From Rhodoferax sp. (lineage in GTDB: Bacteria; Pseudomonadota; Gammaproteobacteria; Burkholderiales; Burkholderiaceae_C): 64,000 nt of DNA. The first letter of the stretch is position 1. Each line of letters begins with the position of its first letter. Location: the NCBI GenBank assembly GCA_031291295.1, contig JARLJI010000013.1, positions 1 to 64,000 on the forward strand, read 5' to 3'. A model generated the notes under the pieces. That model worked only from the letters and a program-made list of their open reading frames with translations, ran no database searches and was not told the origin of the DNA. Shown here one piece after another: positions 27,223-37,682 of the stretch. The position numbers and the translations under genes were made by a program.

Positions 27223-28218
27223 TCAAGGCTTTGAGTTTAGAGCGTTCCGGGCTTGGCTCACAAGGGCTTCCAGCATCAATCCGGCATTGAAGGGGTGTTC
27301 GACGGTGCGTGCGGTGCGCGCCAGCTCTTTGGACCAGCGCGCCAGCGCCGCGGTGGCCGCCACCGGCAGATCCGCCGGGTTGAAGTAGCGCGGCGCGGCG
27401 CCGACGCTGATCGCCAGCAGGTCATGACACAGTTTTTGCAGCGCATCGACGGTCTGCGCGGGCGTCCAGCCGGCCAGGGCGCTGGCGTCGCCCCGGGCCA
27501 GCGCCCTGGGCAGTAGCGACCAGGTTTTAAGGTCGAGCCCGGCCTGCAGGAACTGCAGGGCGTCATCGGGCCGCCCGCCCGCGGCGCGCAGCACGGCGGC
27601 AGCATCCGTGGCCCCAACGCCCTGCTGCTGCAGCCACGCGAGCGCCGAGGCTTCGTCGGGCCAGACCATGGTGTGGCCCAGGCAGCGGCTATGGATGGTG
27701 GGCAGCAACTGGTGCGCGGCCTCGCTGGCCAGCACGAATTTGACGTCACCCGGCGGCTCTTCCAGGGTCTTGAGCAGGGCGTTGGCCGTCACGTTGTTCA
27801 TGCGCTCGGCCGGATAGACCAGCACCGCCTTGCCGCGCCCGCGCGCGCTGGTGCGCTGCGAAAACTCCACGGTGTCGCGCATCGCATCAACCCGGATTTC
27901 CTTGCTGGGCTTGCGCTTTTTGTCGTCGATATCGGCCTGGGCTTTTTCGCCGAGCGGCCAGCCCAGCGCCATCATCACGGTCTCTGGCATCAGCACGCAC
28001 AGGTCGGCATGGGTGCGCACCTCGATGGCGTGGCAGCTGCTGCACTGGCCGCAGGCGCCCTGCGGCGTGGGCGCCTCGCACAGCCAGGCGCGCGCCAGTT
28101 CCAGCCCGAGCCGGTACTGCCCCAGCCCCGACGGGCCGTGCAACAGCCAGGCGTGGCCGCGCTGGGCGAGCAACGCGGTGAGCTGCTGCTGCAGCCAGGG
28201 CGCCAGGGCGTCGCTCAC
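27223..28218 (-). CDS. holB: DNA polymerase III subunit delta'
   Basis: Clamp-loader subunit, 331 aa. It starts at GTG 28218, overlapping the tmk stop as GTGA with GGAGG 7 nt upstream; the longer open frame starts inside tmk. The P-loop position reads [11 protein letters not shown] with no Lys, as expected for delta', which does not hydrolyse ATP. A four-Cys zinc module follows (CxxxxxxxxCxxCxxC around CEAP..CGQCSSC), then the LLKTLEEPP block and the C-terminal collar helices. Confidence 0.95.
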   Translation of the reverse strand: MSDALAPWLQQQLTALLAQRGHAWLLHGPSGLGQYRLGLELARAWLCEAPTPQGACGQCSSCHAIEVRTHADLCVLMPETVMMALGWPLGEKAQADIDDKKRKPSKEIRVDAMRDTVEFSQRTSARGRGKAVLVYPAERMNNVTANALLKTLEEPPGDVKFVLASEAAHQLLPTIHSRCLGHTMVWPDEASALAWLQQQGVGATDAAAVLRAAGGRPDDALQFLQAGLDLKTWSLLPRALARGDASALAGWTPAQTVDALQKLCHDLLAISVGAAPRYFNPADLPVAATAALARWSKELARTARTVEHPFNAGLMLEALVSQARNALNSKP

Positions 28219-28892
28219 TTCGGGCCTCCATTCGCGGCGACCATGATGGCGAGCCAGCCCCGGCGCACCATCGCGCTGGTGATTTGCTGCCAGACCTGGT
28301 GCCGCTCCCGCGCCGCGTCGATGCGGGCGAAACGCTGCGGCGACTGCGCCGCGCGCTGCGCATAGCCTTGCGCGACCCGGCGGAAAAACTCGACCGGCTG
28401 GGCCTCGAACTTGTCGGGCACGCGCGCGCCCGACAGGCGCTGCGCTGCGATCTCGGGCGCCAGGTCGAACCACACCGTCATGTCAGGTTGTCGGATCGAA
28501 TCGGCTTGCAGCCCTTGTCCCGACTGCACCCATTGCTCCAGAATAGATAGCACGCCAAGATCGAAGCCGCGCCCGCCGCCCTGGTAGGCAAAGGTGGCAT
28601 CGGTGAAGCGGTCGCACAGCACCACGTCACCGCGCGCCAGGGCCGGTTCAATCACCTGCACCAGGTGGTCGCGACGGGCGGCAAAGATCAGCAGCGCCTC
28701 GGTCAGCGCGTCCATAGCGTCGTTCAGCACCATGGCGCGCAGCTTTTCGGCCAGCGGCGTGCCGCCCGGCTCGCGCGTTAGCGTGACCGCCCTGCCCTGT
28801 GCACGAAAGGCCGCGGCCAGCGCCTCGATATGCGTTGATTTGCCGGCGCCGTCGATGCCTTCAAAGCTGATGAAAATGCCGGGCTTGCTCAT
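28215..28892 (-). CDS. tmk: Thymidylate kinase
   Basis: Phosphorylates dTMP to dTDP. The P-loop [11 protein letters not shown] is at residues 10-20; the DR(F/Y) motif in [17 protein letters not shown] and the C-terminal LID/helix region follow. Length is 225 aa against about 205-215 normally. The excess lies before the PDMTVWFD strand, where an interspersed element adds roughly ten residues between SGQG and RQPD. It overlaps mltG upstream and holB downstream by 4 nt each. Confidence 0.97.
   Translation of the reverse strand: MSKPGIFISFEGIDGAGKSTHIEALAAAFRAQGRAVTLTREPGGTPLAEKLRAMVLNDAMDALTEALLIFAARRDHLVQVIEPALARGDVVLCDRFTDATFAYQGGGRGFDLGVLSILEQWVQSGQGLQADSIRQPDMTVWFDLAPEIAAQRLSGARVPDKFEAQPVEFFRRVAQGYAQRAAQSPQRFARIDAARERHQVWQQITSAMVRRGWLAIMVAANGGPK
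28494..28553 (-). repeat. Interspersed ~60-bp element in tmk (sense)
   Basis: Minus strand: GCTATCTATTCTGGAGCA, variable middle, AAGGGCTGCAAGCCGATT. It is in sense but shifted one base relative to the majority frame (reads Leu-Ser-Ile-Leu-Glu). Confidence 0.65.
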
Positions 28893-29917
28893 GGGTTTTG
28901 GGGGCTCCGCGGGTTTTGGCCGCGCTGGAATTGGTTGACCGCGCGATTGTGCTCGCCCAGCGACGCGCTGAACTGGCTGGAGCCGTCGCCGCGCGCCACG
29001 AAATACAGCGCCTTGGTTGCCAGCGGCTGCACGGCGGCCATCAAGGCGCCTTTGCCGGGCATGGCGATCGGGGTCGGCGGCAGGCCGGCCCGGGTGTAGG
29101 TGTTCCAGGGCGTGTCGGTCAGCAGGTCGCTCTTGTGCAGGCTGCCGTCGAACCTGGCGCCCAGGCCGTAGATCACGGTCGGGTCGGTCTGCAGCAGCAT
29201 GCCCAGGCGCAGCCGGTTGCAGAACACGCCGGCAATCATGGGCCGGTCGCTAGCCCTGCCGGTTTCCTTCTCCACAATGCTGGCCAGCACCAGCGCCTCG
29301 TCGGGGCTCTTGATCGGCAGGTCGGGCGAACGCTGAGCCCAGGCCGCGGCCAGCCGGGTGTCCATCAGGCGCAGCGCGCGTTTGAGCACGGCCAAATCGC
29401 TCGAGCCCTTGGCGTAGTTGTAGGTGTCGGGGTAGAACCGGCCTTCGGGACTGAGCCCCGGGCGCCCCAGCGCGGTCATGATCGAATCGTCGCTCAGCCC
29501 TTGCGTGTCGGGCTTGAGCTGCTCTGCTTTTGCGAGCGCGTCGCGAAACTGCCGGAAGTTCCAGCCTTCCACCAGCGTGACCGTGCGCAGCGTCTCTTCG
29601 CCGCGCACCAGCATGCCGAGCACGCTGCGCGGCGTCGCGCCAGGGTTGATCTCGTAACTCCCGGCCTTGATTTTGCGGGCCTGGCCCGACAGCCGGAACC
29701 ACCAGAACAGCGCTGCCGGGTCGACCCGCACGCCGGCGTCGGCGACCGCCTGCGCGACGCCGCGCGGCGTGGTGCCGGGCTCGATCGACAGGTCCAGGCT
29801 GGTCGTGCCGGGCACCATGCGGGCAGGGATGAGCACCAGCGGCTGGTTCAGCCACCAGACGGCAGCGCCAGCGCCCAGCGCCAGCAAGAAAAAGAGTCCC
29901 AACAACAATCGACGCAC
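28889..29917 (-). CDS. mltG: Endolytic murein transglycosylase MltG (YceG-like)
   Basis: Inner-membrane lytic transglycosylase that cuts nascent glycan strands and so sets their length. 342 aa: an N-terminal anchor (residues 3-22), a LysM-like part and the YceG domain with the catalytic Glu in [10 protein letters not shown] and the conserved [14 protein letters not shown] and YNTYxxxGLPPxPI blocks (here [14 protein letters not shown]). It starts at GTG 29917, since ATG codons upstream are out of frame or blocked by stops. First gene of the operon mltG-tmk-holB-pilZ-tatD-ankyrin and divergent from ygfZ. Confidence 0.94.
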   Translation of the reverse strand: MRRLLLGLFFLLALGAGAAVWWLNQPLVLIPARMVPGTTSLDLSIEPGTTPRGVAQAVADAGVRVDPAALFWWFRLSGQARKIKAGSYEINPGATPRSVLGMLVRGEETLRTVTLVEGWNFRQFRDALAKAEQLKPDTQGLSDDSIMTALGRPGLSPEGRFYPDTYNYAKGSSDLAVLKRALRLMDTRLAAAWAQRSPDLPIKSPDEALVLASIVEKETGRASDRPMIAGVFCNRLRLGMLLQTDPTVIYGLGARFDGSLHKSDLLTDTPWNTYTRAGLPPTPIAMPGKGALMAAVQPLATKALYFVARGDGSSQFSASLGEHNRAVNQFQRGQNPRSPQNP

Positions 29918-29963
29918 AGCCCTACCGCCTCATGGAAATGATCAGGGCATGATAATTCACCCC

Positions 29964-30929
29964 ATGACTGCTTCCCTGCCCATCACCACGTCATCTTCAG
30001 TGCCAAGCGCCGCCGCTGCGGCCCTGAACGGCGTCGCTCCCCTGTCCCACCTGGGCGTTATCCGGGTCGAAGGCGAAGACGCCGCCGCGTTCCTGCACGG
30101 CCAGCTGACCCAGGATTTCTCGACGCTCGATCCGCTGGAGGCCCGGCTCGCCGCGTTCTGCTCGGCCAAGGGTCGCATGCAGGCCAGTTTTATCGGCTTC
30201 AAGCGCGGCCCAAGCGAAATCCTGCTGGTCTGCAGCCGCGACCTGCTCGCGCCCACGCTCAAGCGGCTGTCGATGTTCGTGCTGCGCGCCAAGGCCAGAT
30301 TGACCGATGCGACGGCCGAATTCAGCCTGTTCGGGCTGACCGGAGATGCTCTTAAAAATATAGCTGACATCTCATATTCCACATGGGTCAAAGCCGATTT
30401 TGGCACTGCAAACGTGGTGACCCTGTACCCGGCCGACGGCCAGCCACGGGCCCTGTGGGTTGCGCCCATGGGCGAGCCCGCGCCATCGGGTGCGCCGCTC
30501 ACCGCCGGCCTCTGGCTGTGGAGCGAGGTGCGCAGCGGCATCGTCACGCTTACCGCGCCCCTCGTCGACGCCTTTGTGCCGCAAATGCTCAACTACGAAT
30601 CGGTCGGCGGGGTCAATTTCAAGAAGGGCTGCTACCCGGGCCAGGAGGTGGTGGCGCGCAGCCAGTTCCGCGGCACGCTCAAGCGCCGGGCGTATCTGGT
30701 GCACTGCGAGGCGCCGCCCAGTGCTGGCCAGGAAGTTTTTCACAGCGCCGATGCCACGCAGCCCTGCGGCCTGGTGGCGCAGGCGGCCGCCGCGCCGCAA
30801 GGCGGTTTTGACGCGCTGGTATCGCTGCAGATCGGCGCCACCGAATCGGGCACCCTGCACCTGGGCTCGCCCGGTGGACCTGTGCTGGTGCTGCAAGCCC
30901 TGCCCTACCCGCTGCTGCTGGATATCTAG
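29964..30929 (+). CDS. ygfZ: Folate-binding Fe-S cluster assembly protein YgfZ (GcvT-like)
   Basis: Tetrahydrofolate-binding protein needed for Fe-S enzymes such as MiaB. The signature K-x-C-Y-x-G-Q-E is present as KKGCYPGQEVVAR at residues 220-232, with Cys223. The start is ATG 29964 (321 aa); another ATG at 29949 is in frame. A GATAAT box at 29950-29955 lies just before, so the mRNA may be nearly leaderless from 29964. Residues about 129-148 come from an interspersed element in the linker between the two GcvT-like domains. Confidence 0.93.
   Translation: MTASLPITTSSSVPSAAAAALNGVAPLSHLGVIRVEGEDAAAFLHGQLTQDFSTLDPLEARLAAFCSAKGRMQASFIGFKRGPSEILLVCSRDLLAPTLKRLSMFVLRAKARLTDATAEFSLFGLTGDALKNIADISYSTWVKADFGTANVVTLYPADGQPRALWVAPMGEPAPSGAPLTAGLWLWSEVRSGIVTLTAPLVDAFVPQMLNYESVGGVNFKKGCYPGQEVVARSQFRGTLKRRAYLVHCEAPPSAGQEVFHSADATQPCGLVAQAAAAPQGGFDALVSLQIGATESGTLHLGSPGGPVLVLQALPYPLLLDI
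30348..30404 (+). repeat. Interspersed ~60-bp element in ygfZ (sense)
   Basis: GCTCTTAAAAATATAGCT, variable middle, TGGGTCAAAGCCGATTTT. It is in sense and in frame 1 (Ala-Leu-Lys-Asn-Ile-Ala). Confidence 0.7.
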
Positions 30930-30970
30930 GTTCCGCCCGGCCATCTCATCGCCCGGTCATCACGTGTCCA

Positions 30971-33900
30971 TCAACCGGGCGCCGACTGGCAGGCCAGCGG
31001 CGACGCCGTGCGGCCGGACCCCGCCGCCATCGCGTGCACCGTGGGCGCGACCGACCTGAGAAACTGCACCGCCAGCGCGCTGGTGAAGGTGTAGCGCGCG
31101 GCATAGGGTTCGTGCACGTAGGCGGTGATGGTGCCGAACACCCGCTCGCCGACAAAAAACACGAAGGTGGCCGAGCGGTTCACCCGGCGTGAGCCGAGCA
31201 GGCGCCCGCCGGGGCCATAGGTTTCGAAGCGCTGGTCGCCGGTACCCGTCTTGCCACCGACCGGCTCGGTGAACGCGCCGCGCAAGCCCTTGGCCGTACC
31301 GCCATTGACCACATCCTGCAACGAGCGGCGCACCACCGCAGCGATGTCCGCGGACAGCAGCCGCTGATCCGGCGCCGCCTGCGCCACAAAGCGGGTTTCA
31401 TACGGCGTACCGATGCCGAAATCAAGGTTGTGCAACGACTGCATCGGCCTTTGCACGCCGTCGCTCAGGATCAGGCCCGTCAGTTCCGCCAGCGACGCGG
31501 GGCGGTCGCCGGACGCGCCGACGGCCGTGGCGAGCGACGGCGTGAGCGTCTCGAACGGATAGCCGAGCCGGCGCCAGTCCTGCGCGATGCGCGCGAACGC
31601 GGCAATCTCCAGCTGATGGCGGATGCGGTTGGTTTGCGCGCCGCGCTCGCGCGGTCTCATCAGCCAGGCATAGGCCTCCTGACGCACCACCGTGCTGTCG
31701 TCCAGTGCCTGCTTGAGTGGTGCCTTCGGCTGGTGGCGCAAATACTCGACCAGCCACAGCGCAAGCGGGTGCACGTGCGCCAGGTAGCCCCGGTCGCCCA
31801 GCGAGAACTTGTCGATGCCGTATTTCACGTAGAGGCTGTGCACAGCGTCGTCGGTCAAAGGCGGGCCTGCCAGCCGCCGGCGCATTTCGCGCCCGAATTG
31901 CGCCTCGTCCAGGGACGGATCCACGCTGCGCAGCGCCACCGCCAGCGCGACGGGGGACGCGCGTTTGCCCTCGAACATCAGGTCCAGCGCCTGCTCCACG
32001 GTCTTGCCCTGATATTGGCGATAAAAGCGCCGCATGAAGGTGCTGCTTTCCTGGTCGACAAAGCGGGCCAGGTACTCACGCCGCTGCGGTGAATCGGGGT
32101 CGGCCAGCCACTGGTCGACATTGGGCTCGATCTGGTAGATCTCGTAGCGCACGATGTCGCGCATGAGCCGAACGAACACCAGGTTGACGGAATTCTGGAA
32201 CCCCACGCGCACGGTGAAGTTTTGCGTGTTTTCCCAGGACTCGAAATTCTCGAAGCTTTGCAGACCGCCGCCCGTGGAAAACGCCTCGCCGGCGGCGCCC
32301 GAATATTTGCGCTCCATCGCGGCCTCCAGCATGGCGGGCAGGCCTGCGCCCGGGTTGCGGGTCAGGTAATCCAGGGCCCAGCGGCTCAGCACATCCTGCG
32401 CGGAAATCGGCACGCGGCGCAACTGCGCAGGGCTCAAGCCGGCCAGGCGCTGGTGTAGCGCGCTGACGATCTCCAGATAGGTCACGACGGTACGCAGCTT
32501 GGCGGTCGAGCCCAGATTGAGCCGCGCGCCGCGGTTGATGTCGAACGGCTGGTCCACGCTGTCGGCCTGCGCGCGCAGCAGGCTGGCGCGGCCCCGCTGC
32601 TCGTACAGTGTGACGCTGAGCGTCAGCTGGCCGGGGTCGTCGCCGTCCTGCAGCAGATTGTGTCCATACAAACCGGCGGCGCGGGCGCCCTGCGGCGTGC
32701 GCACGCGCTGCAAGGCGGCGGTAATGGCCTCCTGGGCGGCCTGGTCGATGGTGCTGCTGGCGCGCAGGTCGAGCCGGTCCAGGTGGTACAGCGAGTCGGC
32801 ACCGAGCAGCGCCGACAGGCCCGTGCGCAGGCTGGTGACGGCCTTGCGTTCGACAAATGACTCGCTCGCGCGCGGCGGCGGCGGGTTGGCCTGCTGGAGT
32901 CGCACCGCCAGCGCGGCATCGCGCCAGGCCGGCGGGATGGTGCGGGCGAGCGCCAGCAGGCGCAAGTATTGGTCGGTCAGGGTGTTGAGCGCCGCGCGGT
33001 CCTGCAGCAGGTAGGAGGAGGGTCTGCGCTGCGCAATCATCAGCGACAGCGCTTCCTTTAGCACCTGTGCCTGCCGCGCCGAAGCGGCGGACTCGCCCAT
33101 GCTCCGCAGCAGCCGGTTGACCTCGGCGAAATCCTCGCCGTACCAGGTCCACAGGCCGTCGCCGAGGCCCTGCACCTCGCCCTGGCTGGCGCTGCCCGAC
33201 AGCGGCACGGTGTTGAGGTAGTCCAGCACGATCTGTTCGCGCCTGGGCAGCGTGACCTCGCCGCTGAGGTAGGCGCGCACCGAGGCGCTGGCCATCTGGC
33301 GCAGCTTCTCGGTCCCCGTTCCGGTCTGGCCGCCGGGGGAATGGCGGTATTTCTCGATTTGCGTGGCCAGCGTGCTGCCGCCCGGCGTGGCATTGCTGGA
33401 GAAAAAGTGCAACACCTGATCAAAGCCGGCGCGGCTGAAGCGGCGCCAGTCGACGGCCGGGTTGCGCAGCGGGTACTCCGGGTCCAGCAGGTCGTGGTTC
33501 TCGATGAACAGCAGACTGCTGACCAGCACCGGCGGCACCGCCTCGAAACGGTCATACACCCGCTGCGGAAAGCGCTGCGTGTACAGCGTCTGGCCATTGC
33601 AGTCGAGCAGTTCGAGGCCGGCCACGGTCTTCTCGCTGTACGGTGCGAACAGGCCGTCGTCGATCAGGTCAACCATGCGCGGCGACATGCGCGCCTGCGC
33701 GGCGATGTTGAAGCCGTGTTGCTCCAGCCGGTCGGTGAAATCCGGCAACTGGGCATAGCCGAGCCGCTCGTCGTAGGGGCCAAAGCGGGGAAAACGAACG
33801 GCCTTGCTGGGGCCGGGCGCCACGTCAAAGGTCAGCTCCTTGCCGAGCCGCGCCAGGTAGTGGGCCTGCCAGCGCGACGTGCGCAGTTCGGTGGAAACCA

Positions 33901-33973
33901 GTTGGTAGATGACATACAGTAGCCCGCACAATGCGGCCAGCAAAAGGTATTTGGCCCAGGCGCGTCGTGACAC
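30971..33973 (-). CDS. Large divergent class A penicillin-binding protein (transglycosylase/transpeptidase)
   Basis: About 1000 aa with one N-terminal membrane helix (residues 7-25). A GT51-like region follows: catalytic Glu probably in FIENHDLLDP, then GGSTLATQIEKYRHSP and REQIVLDYLNTVPLS. A transpeptidase-like region has LNLGSTAKLR (Ser-x-x-Lys) and GGKTGTGDQRF (KTG). The GT51 motifs differ from ordinary PBP1 (IEN instead of ED, EKYRHSP insertion), so activity is uncertain. Start uncertain: the frame is open to 34132, overlapping the next gene; GTG 33973 precedes the membrane helix but has no Shine-Dalgarno. Confidence 0.85.
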   Translation of the reverse strand: MSRRAWAKYLLLAALCGLLYVIYQLVSTELRTSRWQAHYLARLGKELTFDVAPGPSKAVRFPRFGPYDERLGYAQLPDFTDRLEQHGFNIAAQARMSPRMVDLIDDGLFAPYSEKTVAGLELLDCNGQTLYTQRFPQRVYDRFEAVPPVLVSSLLFIENHDLLDPEYPLRNPAVDWRRFSRAGFDQVLHFFSSNATPGGSTLATQIEKYRHSPGGQTGTGTEKLRQMASASVRAYLSGEVTLPRREQIVLDYLNTVPLSGSASQGEVQGLGDGLWTWYGEDFAEVNRLLRSMGESAASARQAQVLKEALSLMIAQRRPSSYLLQDRAALNTLTDQYLRLLALARTIPPAWRDAALAVRLQQANPPPPRASESFVERKAVTSLRTGLSALLGADSLYHLDRLDLRASSTIDQAAQEAITAALQRVRTPQGARAAGLYGHNLLQDGDDPGQLTLSVTLYEQRGRASLLRAQADSVDQPFDINRGARLNLGSTAKLRTVVTYLEIVSALHQRLAGLSPAQLRRVPISAQDVLSRWALDYLTRNPGAGLPAMLEAAMERKYSGAAGEAFSTGGGLQSFENFESWENTQNFTVRVGFQNSVNLVFVRLMRDIVRYEIYQIEPNVDQWLADPDSPQRREYLARFVDQESSTFMRRFYRQYQGKTVEQALDLMFEGKRASPVALAVALRSVDPSLDEAQFGREMRRRLAGPPLTDDAVHSLYVKYGIDKFSLGDRGYLAHVHPLALWLVEYLRHQPKAPLKQALDDSTVVRQEAYAWLMRPRERGAQTNRIRHQLEIAAFARIAQDWRRLGYPFETLTPSLATAVGASGDRPASLAELTGLILSDGVQRPMQSLHNLDFGIGTPYETRFVAQAAPDQRLLSADIAAVVRRSLQDVVNGGTAKGLRGAFTEPVGGKTGTGDQRFETYGPGGRLLGSRRVNRSATFVFFVGERVFGTITAYVHEPYAARYTFTSALAVQFLRSVAPTVHAMAAGSGRTASPLACQSAPG

Positions 33974-34007
33974 TTTGCGGCGATCAGTGGCTGAAGTCCG
34001 GCGCGAC

Positions 34008-34865
34008 TCAAAGAAGCGTGAACATTTCGACGTGCGCAATGCCGACCTCGTAGAACGGCTCGCCGCGCGGCGCATAGCCCGCCCGCGCATAGAAGCCCTC
34101 GGCGCTGCGCTGGGCATGCAGCAGCACTTCACGGTCGCCGCGCTGGCGCGCGCAGTCCATCAGGGACTGCAGGATGCGCCGGCCCAGTTGCGAGCCGCGC
34201 ACCACGCGGTTGACTGCCATGCGGCCGATTTTGCCCACGCCCGGCGCGTGTTGCAGCAGGCGCCCGGTGGCCAGCGGCTGGCCCAGGCGGTTGTACGCCA
34301 CCGCATGAATCGCCGTGTGGTCGGCCTCGTCCCACTCCATCTCCATCGGAATGCGCTGCTCCTGCACAAACACTTCGGTACGCACGCGTGCGGCATCCTG
34401 GCCCAGTTCAGCCCACGTGCCCACCTTGATGACAGCCACATCCTGCCCGGCCTCGAACCCGGTCAGGAGATCGCGCAGCACGCCCGGCACCGGTTTGGAG
34501 GTTTGCGTGGCCGGGTCGGCAAACACATAAATCAGCTCGCCGGTGATGAGCAGCTCGTCGCCGCGGAAGATCGCGCCGCTGAACAGCATCGACGAAGTGC
34601 CGACGCGCGTGCACTTCATGGCGACGTCAATCTGGTCGTCAACCCGTGCCGAGGCATGGAATTCGACGGTGGCTTTCTTGACGTACAGATCGCCGCCCAG
34701 CTGCAGCATGGCAGCTTCATATGGCAAGGCCAGCGCGCGCCAGTAGTCGGAGATGGCGGTGTCGAAATACATCAGGTAGTGCGCGTTGAAGACGATTTTT
34801 TGCATGTCCACTTCGGCCCAGCGCACGCGCAGCCGGTGGAAAAAACGGAAGTCCTGTCGATTCAT
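34008..34865 (-). CDS. Fusion: acyl-CoA thioesterase (4HBT/YbgC type) + GNAT acetyltransferase
   Basis: 285 aa. Residues 1-135 are a hot-dog thioesterase with the YbgC-like VRWAEVDMQKIVFNAHYLMYFD motif (Asp20 probable catalytic). Residues about 140-285 are a GNAT N-acyltransferase with an LATGRLL strand and the acetyl-CoA loop VVRGSQLGRRIL. Such fusions occur in Burkholderiales; the joint substrate is unknown, though an acyl-CoA is common to both domains. It lies 10 nt after the alpha/beta hydrolase gene and may form an operon with it and the PBP gene. Confidence 0.9.
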   Translation of the reverse strand: MNRQDFRFFHRLRVRWAEVDMQKIVFNAHYLMYFDTAISDYWRALALPYEAAMLQLGGDLYVKKATVEFHASARVDDQIDVAMKCTRVGTSSMLFSGAIFRGDELLITGELIYVFADPATQTSKPVPGVLRDLLTGFEAGQDVAVIKVGTWAELGQDAARVRTEVFVQEQRIPMEMEWDEADHTAIHAVAYNRLGQPLATGRLLQHAPGVGKIGRMAVNRVVRGSQLGRRILQSLMDCARQRGDREVLLHAQRSAEGFYARAGYAPRGEPFYEVGIAHVEMFTLL

Positions 34866-34875
34866 GGCGAGTCAG

Positions 34876-35892
34876 TCAAGGGTTGAAAGCTTCTTGGAGG
34901 GCCGCGGCGGCGTCCGCATGAGCCTGGCGCGCCGGCGCAATGGCCCGCCCCATCTTGATGAACTCATGCGTCACGCCGCGGTAGATTTCGAGATCGACGG
35001 CGACGCCTGCCGCGCGCAGTTTGTCGGCATACAGCACGCCCTCGTCGACGAGCGGATCGCACTCGGCCAGCCCGAACCATGCCGGTGCTACCCCGTCCAC
35101 GTCGGGCGCATTCAGCGGGGCGAAGCGCCAGTCGTCGCGGTCGGCCGGGCTGCGGATGTACTGGTTGAAGAACCAGGTGATGTGGGCTTCTTCGAGCACG
35201 AAGCCTTGCGCAAACGTGGTGTGCGATGGCGTGTCCTGGTGCGCCGCGCAGCCGGGGTAGAACAGCAATTGCAGCGCCAGCGGCAGGCCGGCATCGCGCG
35301 CCAGCACCGCACAGACCGTAGCCAGCGTACCGCCCGCGCTGTCCCCGCCCAGCGCCATGCGCGTGCCATCCAGGCCCAGCGATGCATGGTTGGCGGCCAG
35401 CCACGCCGTGGCATCCCAGGCGTCCTGCGTCGCCACCGGGAACTTGTGCTCGGGCGCGAGCCGGTAGTCGACCGACAGCACCGCGCACTGCGCGAGGTGA
35501 CTGAGCTGGCGGCACAGCACGTCGTGCGAGGCAATGCTGCCGATGGTGAAGCCGCCACCGTGGAAATACAGCAGCACGGGCAGCCGCGCGTGTGACGGGG
35601 CCACCAATCGCGCAGGGAGCGCATGGCCGTCGCGCGCGGGAATGCTGAAGTCTTCCACCCGCGCCAGTTTGGGGGCCGTAATTTCAAGCACGCCGGCGCC
35701 GGCTTCGTAGGCGGCTCGCGCCTGTTGCGGTAGCAGCAGGTGCATGGAGGGACGCCGGGCGCGCGCCATACGCTCCAGCACATCGCGCATGGCCGGCGCC
35801 AGCAAGGCGCGAGGGCCGCAGTAGGGGCCACTCACTGGCTGGCGCTCCGCCCGGCCGTGGCGAATCGGGTTGCCAGCAGGGTTTTCTTGCAT
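34876..35892 (-). CDS. Alpha/beta hydrolase of the hormone-sensitive-lipase (HSL) family
   Basis: A 338-aa cytoplasmic esterase. The oxyanion motif HGGGF lies at about residues 114-118, followed by the DYRLAPEH block, the nucleophile elbow GDSAGG, a probable acid Asp in CDPLVDEG and the catalytic His in VTHEFI. HSL-family esterases act on short- to medium-chain esters. There is no signal peptide. It is divergent from the iron alcohol dehydrogenase gene 56 nt away. Confidence 0.93.
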   Translation of the reverse strand: MQENPAGNPIRHGRAERQPVSGPYCGPRALLAPAMRDVLERMARARRPSMHLLLPQQARAAYEAGAGVLEITAPKLARVEDFSIPARDGHALPARLVAPSHARLPVLLYFHGGGFTIGSIASHDVLCRQLSHLAQCAVLSVDYRLAPEHKFPVATQDAWDATAWLAANHASLGLDGTRMALGGDSAGGTLATVCAVLARDAGLPLALQLLFYPGCAAHQDTPSHTTFAQGFVLEEAHITWFFNQYIRSPADRDDWRFAPLNAPDVDGVAPAWFGLAECDPLVDEGVLYADKLRAAGVAVDLEIYRGVTHEFIKMGRAIAPARQAHADAAAALQEAFNP

Positions 35893-35948
35893 CTCATTCT
35901 TTGCCGGTGTCCGTTACAGTGGGACTCCATCGTACAACGCGGAACATC

Positions 35949-37085
<1,137 letters not shown>

Positions 37086-37119
37086 AAAGCCGCCACGAAG
37101 CAGCGGGTTTGACGCCGGC

Positions 37120-37614
37120 TCAGGCGGCTCCGCCCGTGCGAGCGACGCCGCTGCGCACATGATCTTCCAGCTGGCCGACCGCGGCCGCCAGCGAGTTGGC
37201 TTGCTCATCGACCCGCTGCACCAGCGCCGCCTGCAAACCATCCAGGCGCGTTTGCAGTTGCTGTGCACCCTCTACGCGCTCCCGAGACAGCCGCACCAGT
37301 TCTTCCGCGACAAAAGTTTTGAGCTCGGTGAAGCGCGAGGCTTCGGCCTTGTCAGCGAGTTCGCGCTGTGCCGCCAATTCCTTGGTGTGGCGGCGGCCGT
37401 CCATCAGCAGCGTCGTTTGCATAGAGGCGATTACGGCGATAAACACGGCCGCCAGGGCCAGCGTGAATCCCAGCAGGACCAGCCCCAGCGGTGCGCTGAC
37501 CGCGCTGACCAGCAGCGACAACTCGGTGGGTTGAGTCACGAGGCCCCAGTTCAGCGCCACGAAGGCAGCAAGCGCAAGACAAATGAGCAATAACAGCAGG
37601 GAGCGGATCGACAT
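37120..37614 (-). CDS. LapA-domain-like inner-membrane protein
   Basis: 164 aa with two hydrophobic helices (about residues 4-22 and 34-60). The first is followed by ALNWGLV, a Phe/Asn pattern like that of the LapA/DUF1049 family. A cytoplasmic coiled-coil tail follows (KELAAQRELADKAEASRF to LEDHVRSG). LapA-type proteins help couple lipopolysaccharide export and membrane remodelling; the match here is partial. Start ATG 37614 is chosen over an upstream in-frame ATG because it leads straight into the helix. A TATACT box lies about 40 nt upstream. Confidence 0.65.
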   Translation of the reverse strand: MSIRSLLLLLICLALAAFVALNWGLVTQPTELSLLVSAVSAPLGLVLLGFTLALAAVFIAVIASMQTTLLMDGRRHTKELAAQRELADKAEASRFTELKTFVAEELVRLSRERVEGAQQLQTRLDGLQAALVQRVDEQANSLAAAVGQLEDHVRSGVARTGGAA

Positions 37615-37662
37615 GAGGGGCCTCTTGCAACGCACGAACGGGGCGTTTCAGTATACGGTCGT

Positions 37663-37682
37663 GACTATTGCACTTGTAGCCA
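37663..37682 (+). repeat. Possible partial interspersed element at the end of tex
   Basis: ACTATTGCACTTGTAGCCAC resembles the left half of the element. It lies just past the tex stop codon. The right half is not clear, so it may be chance similarity. Confidence 0.3.
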
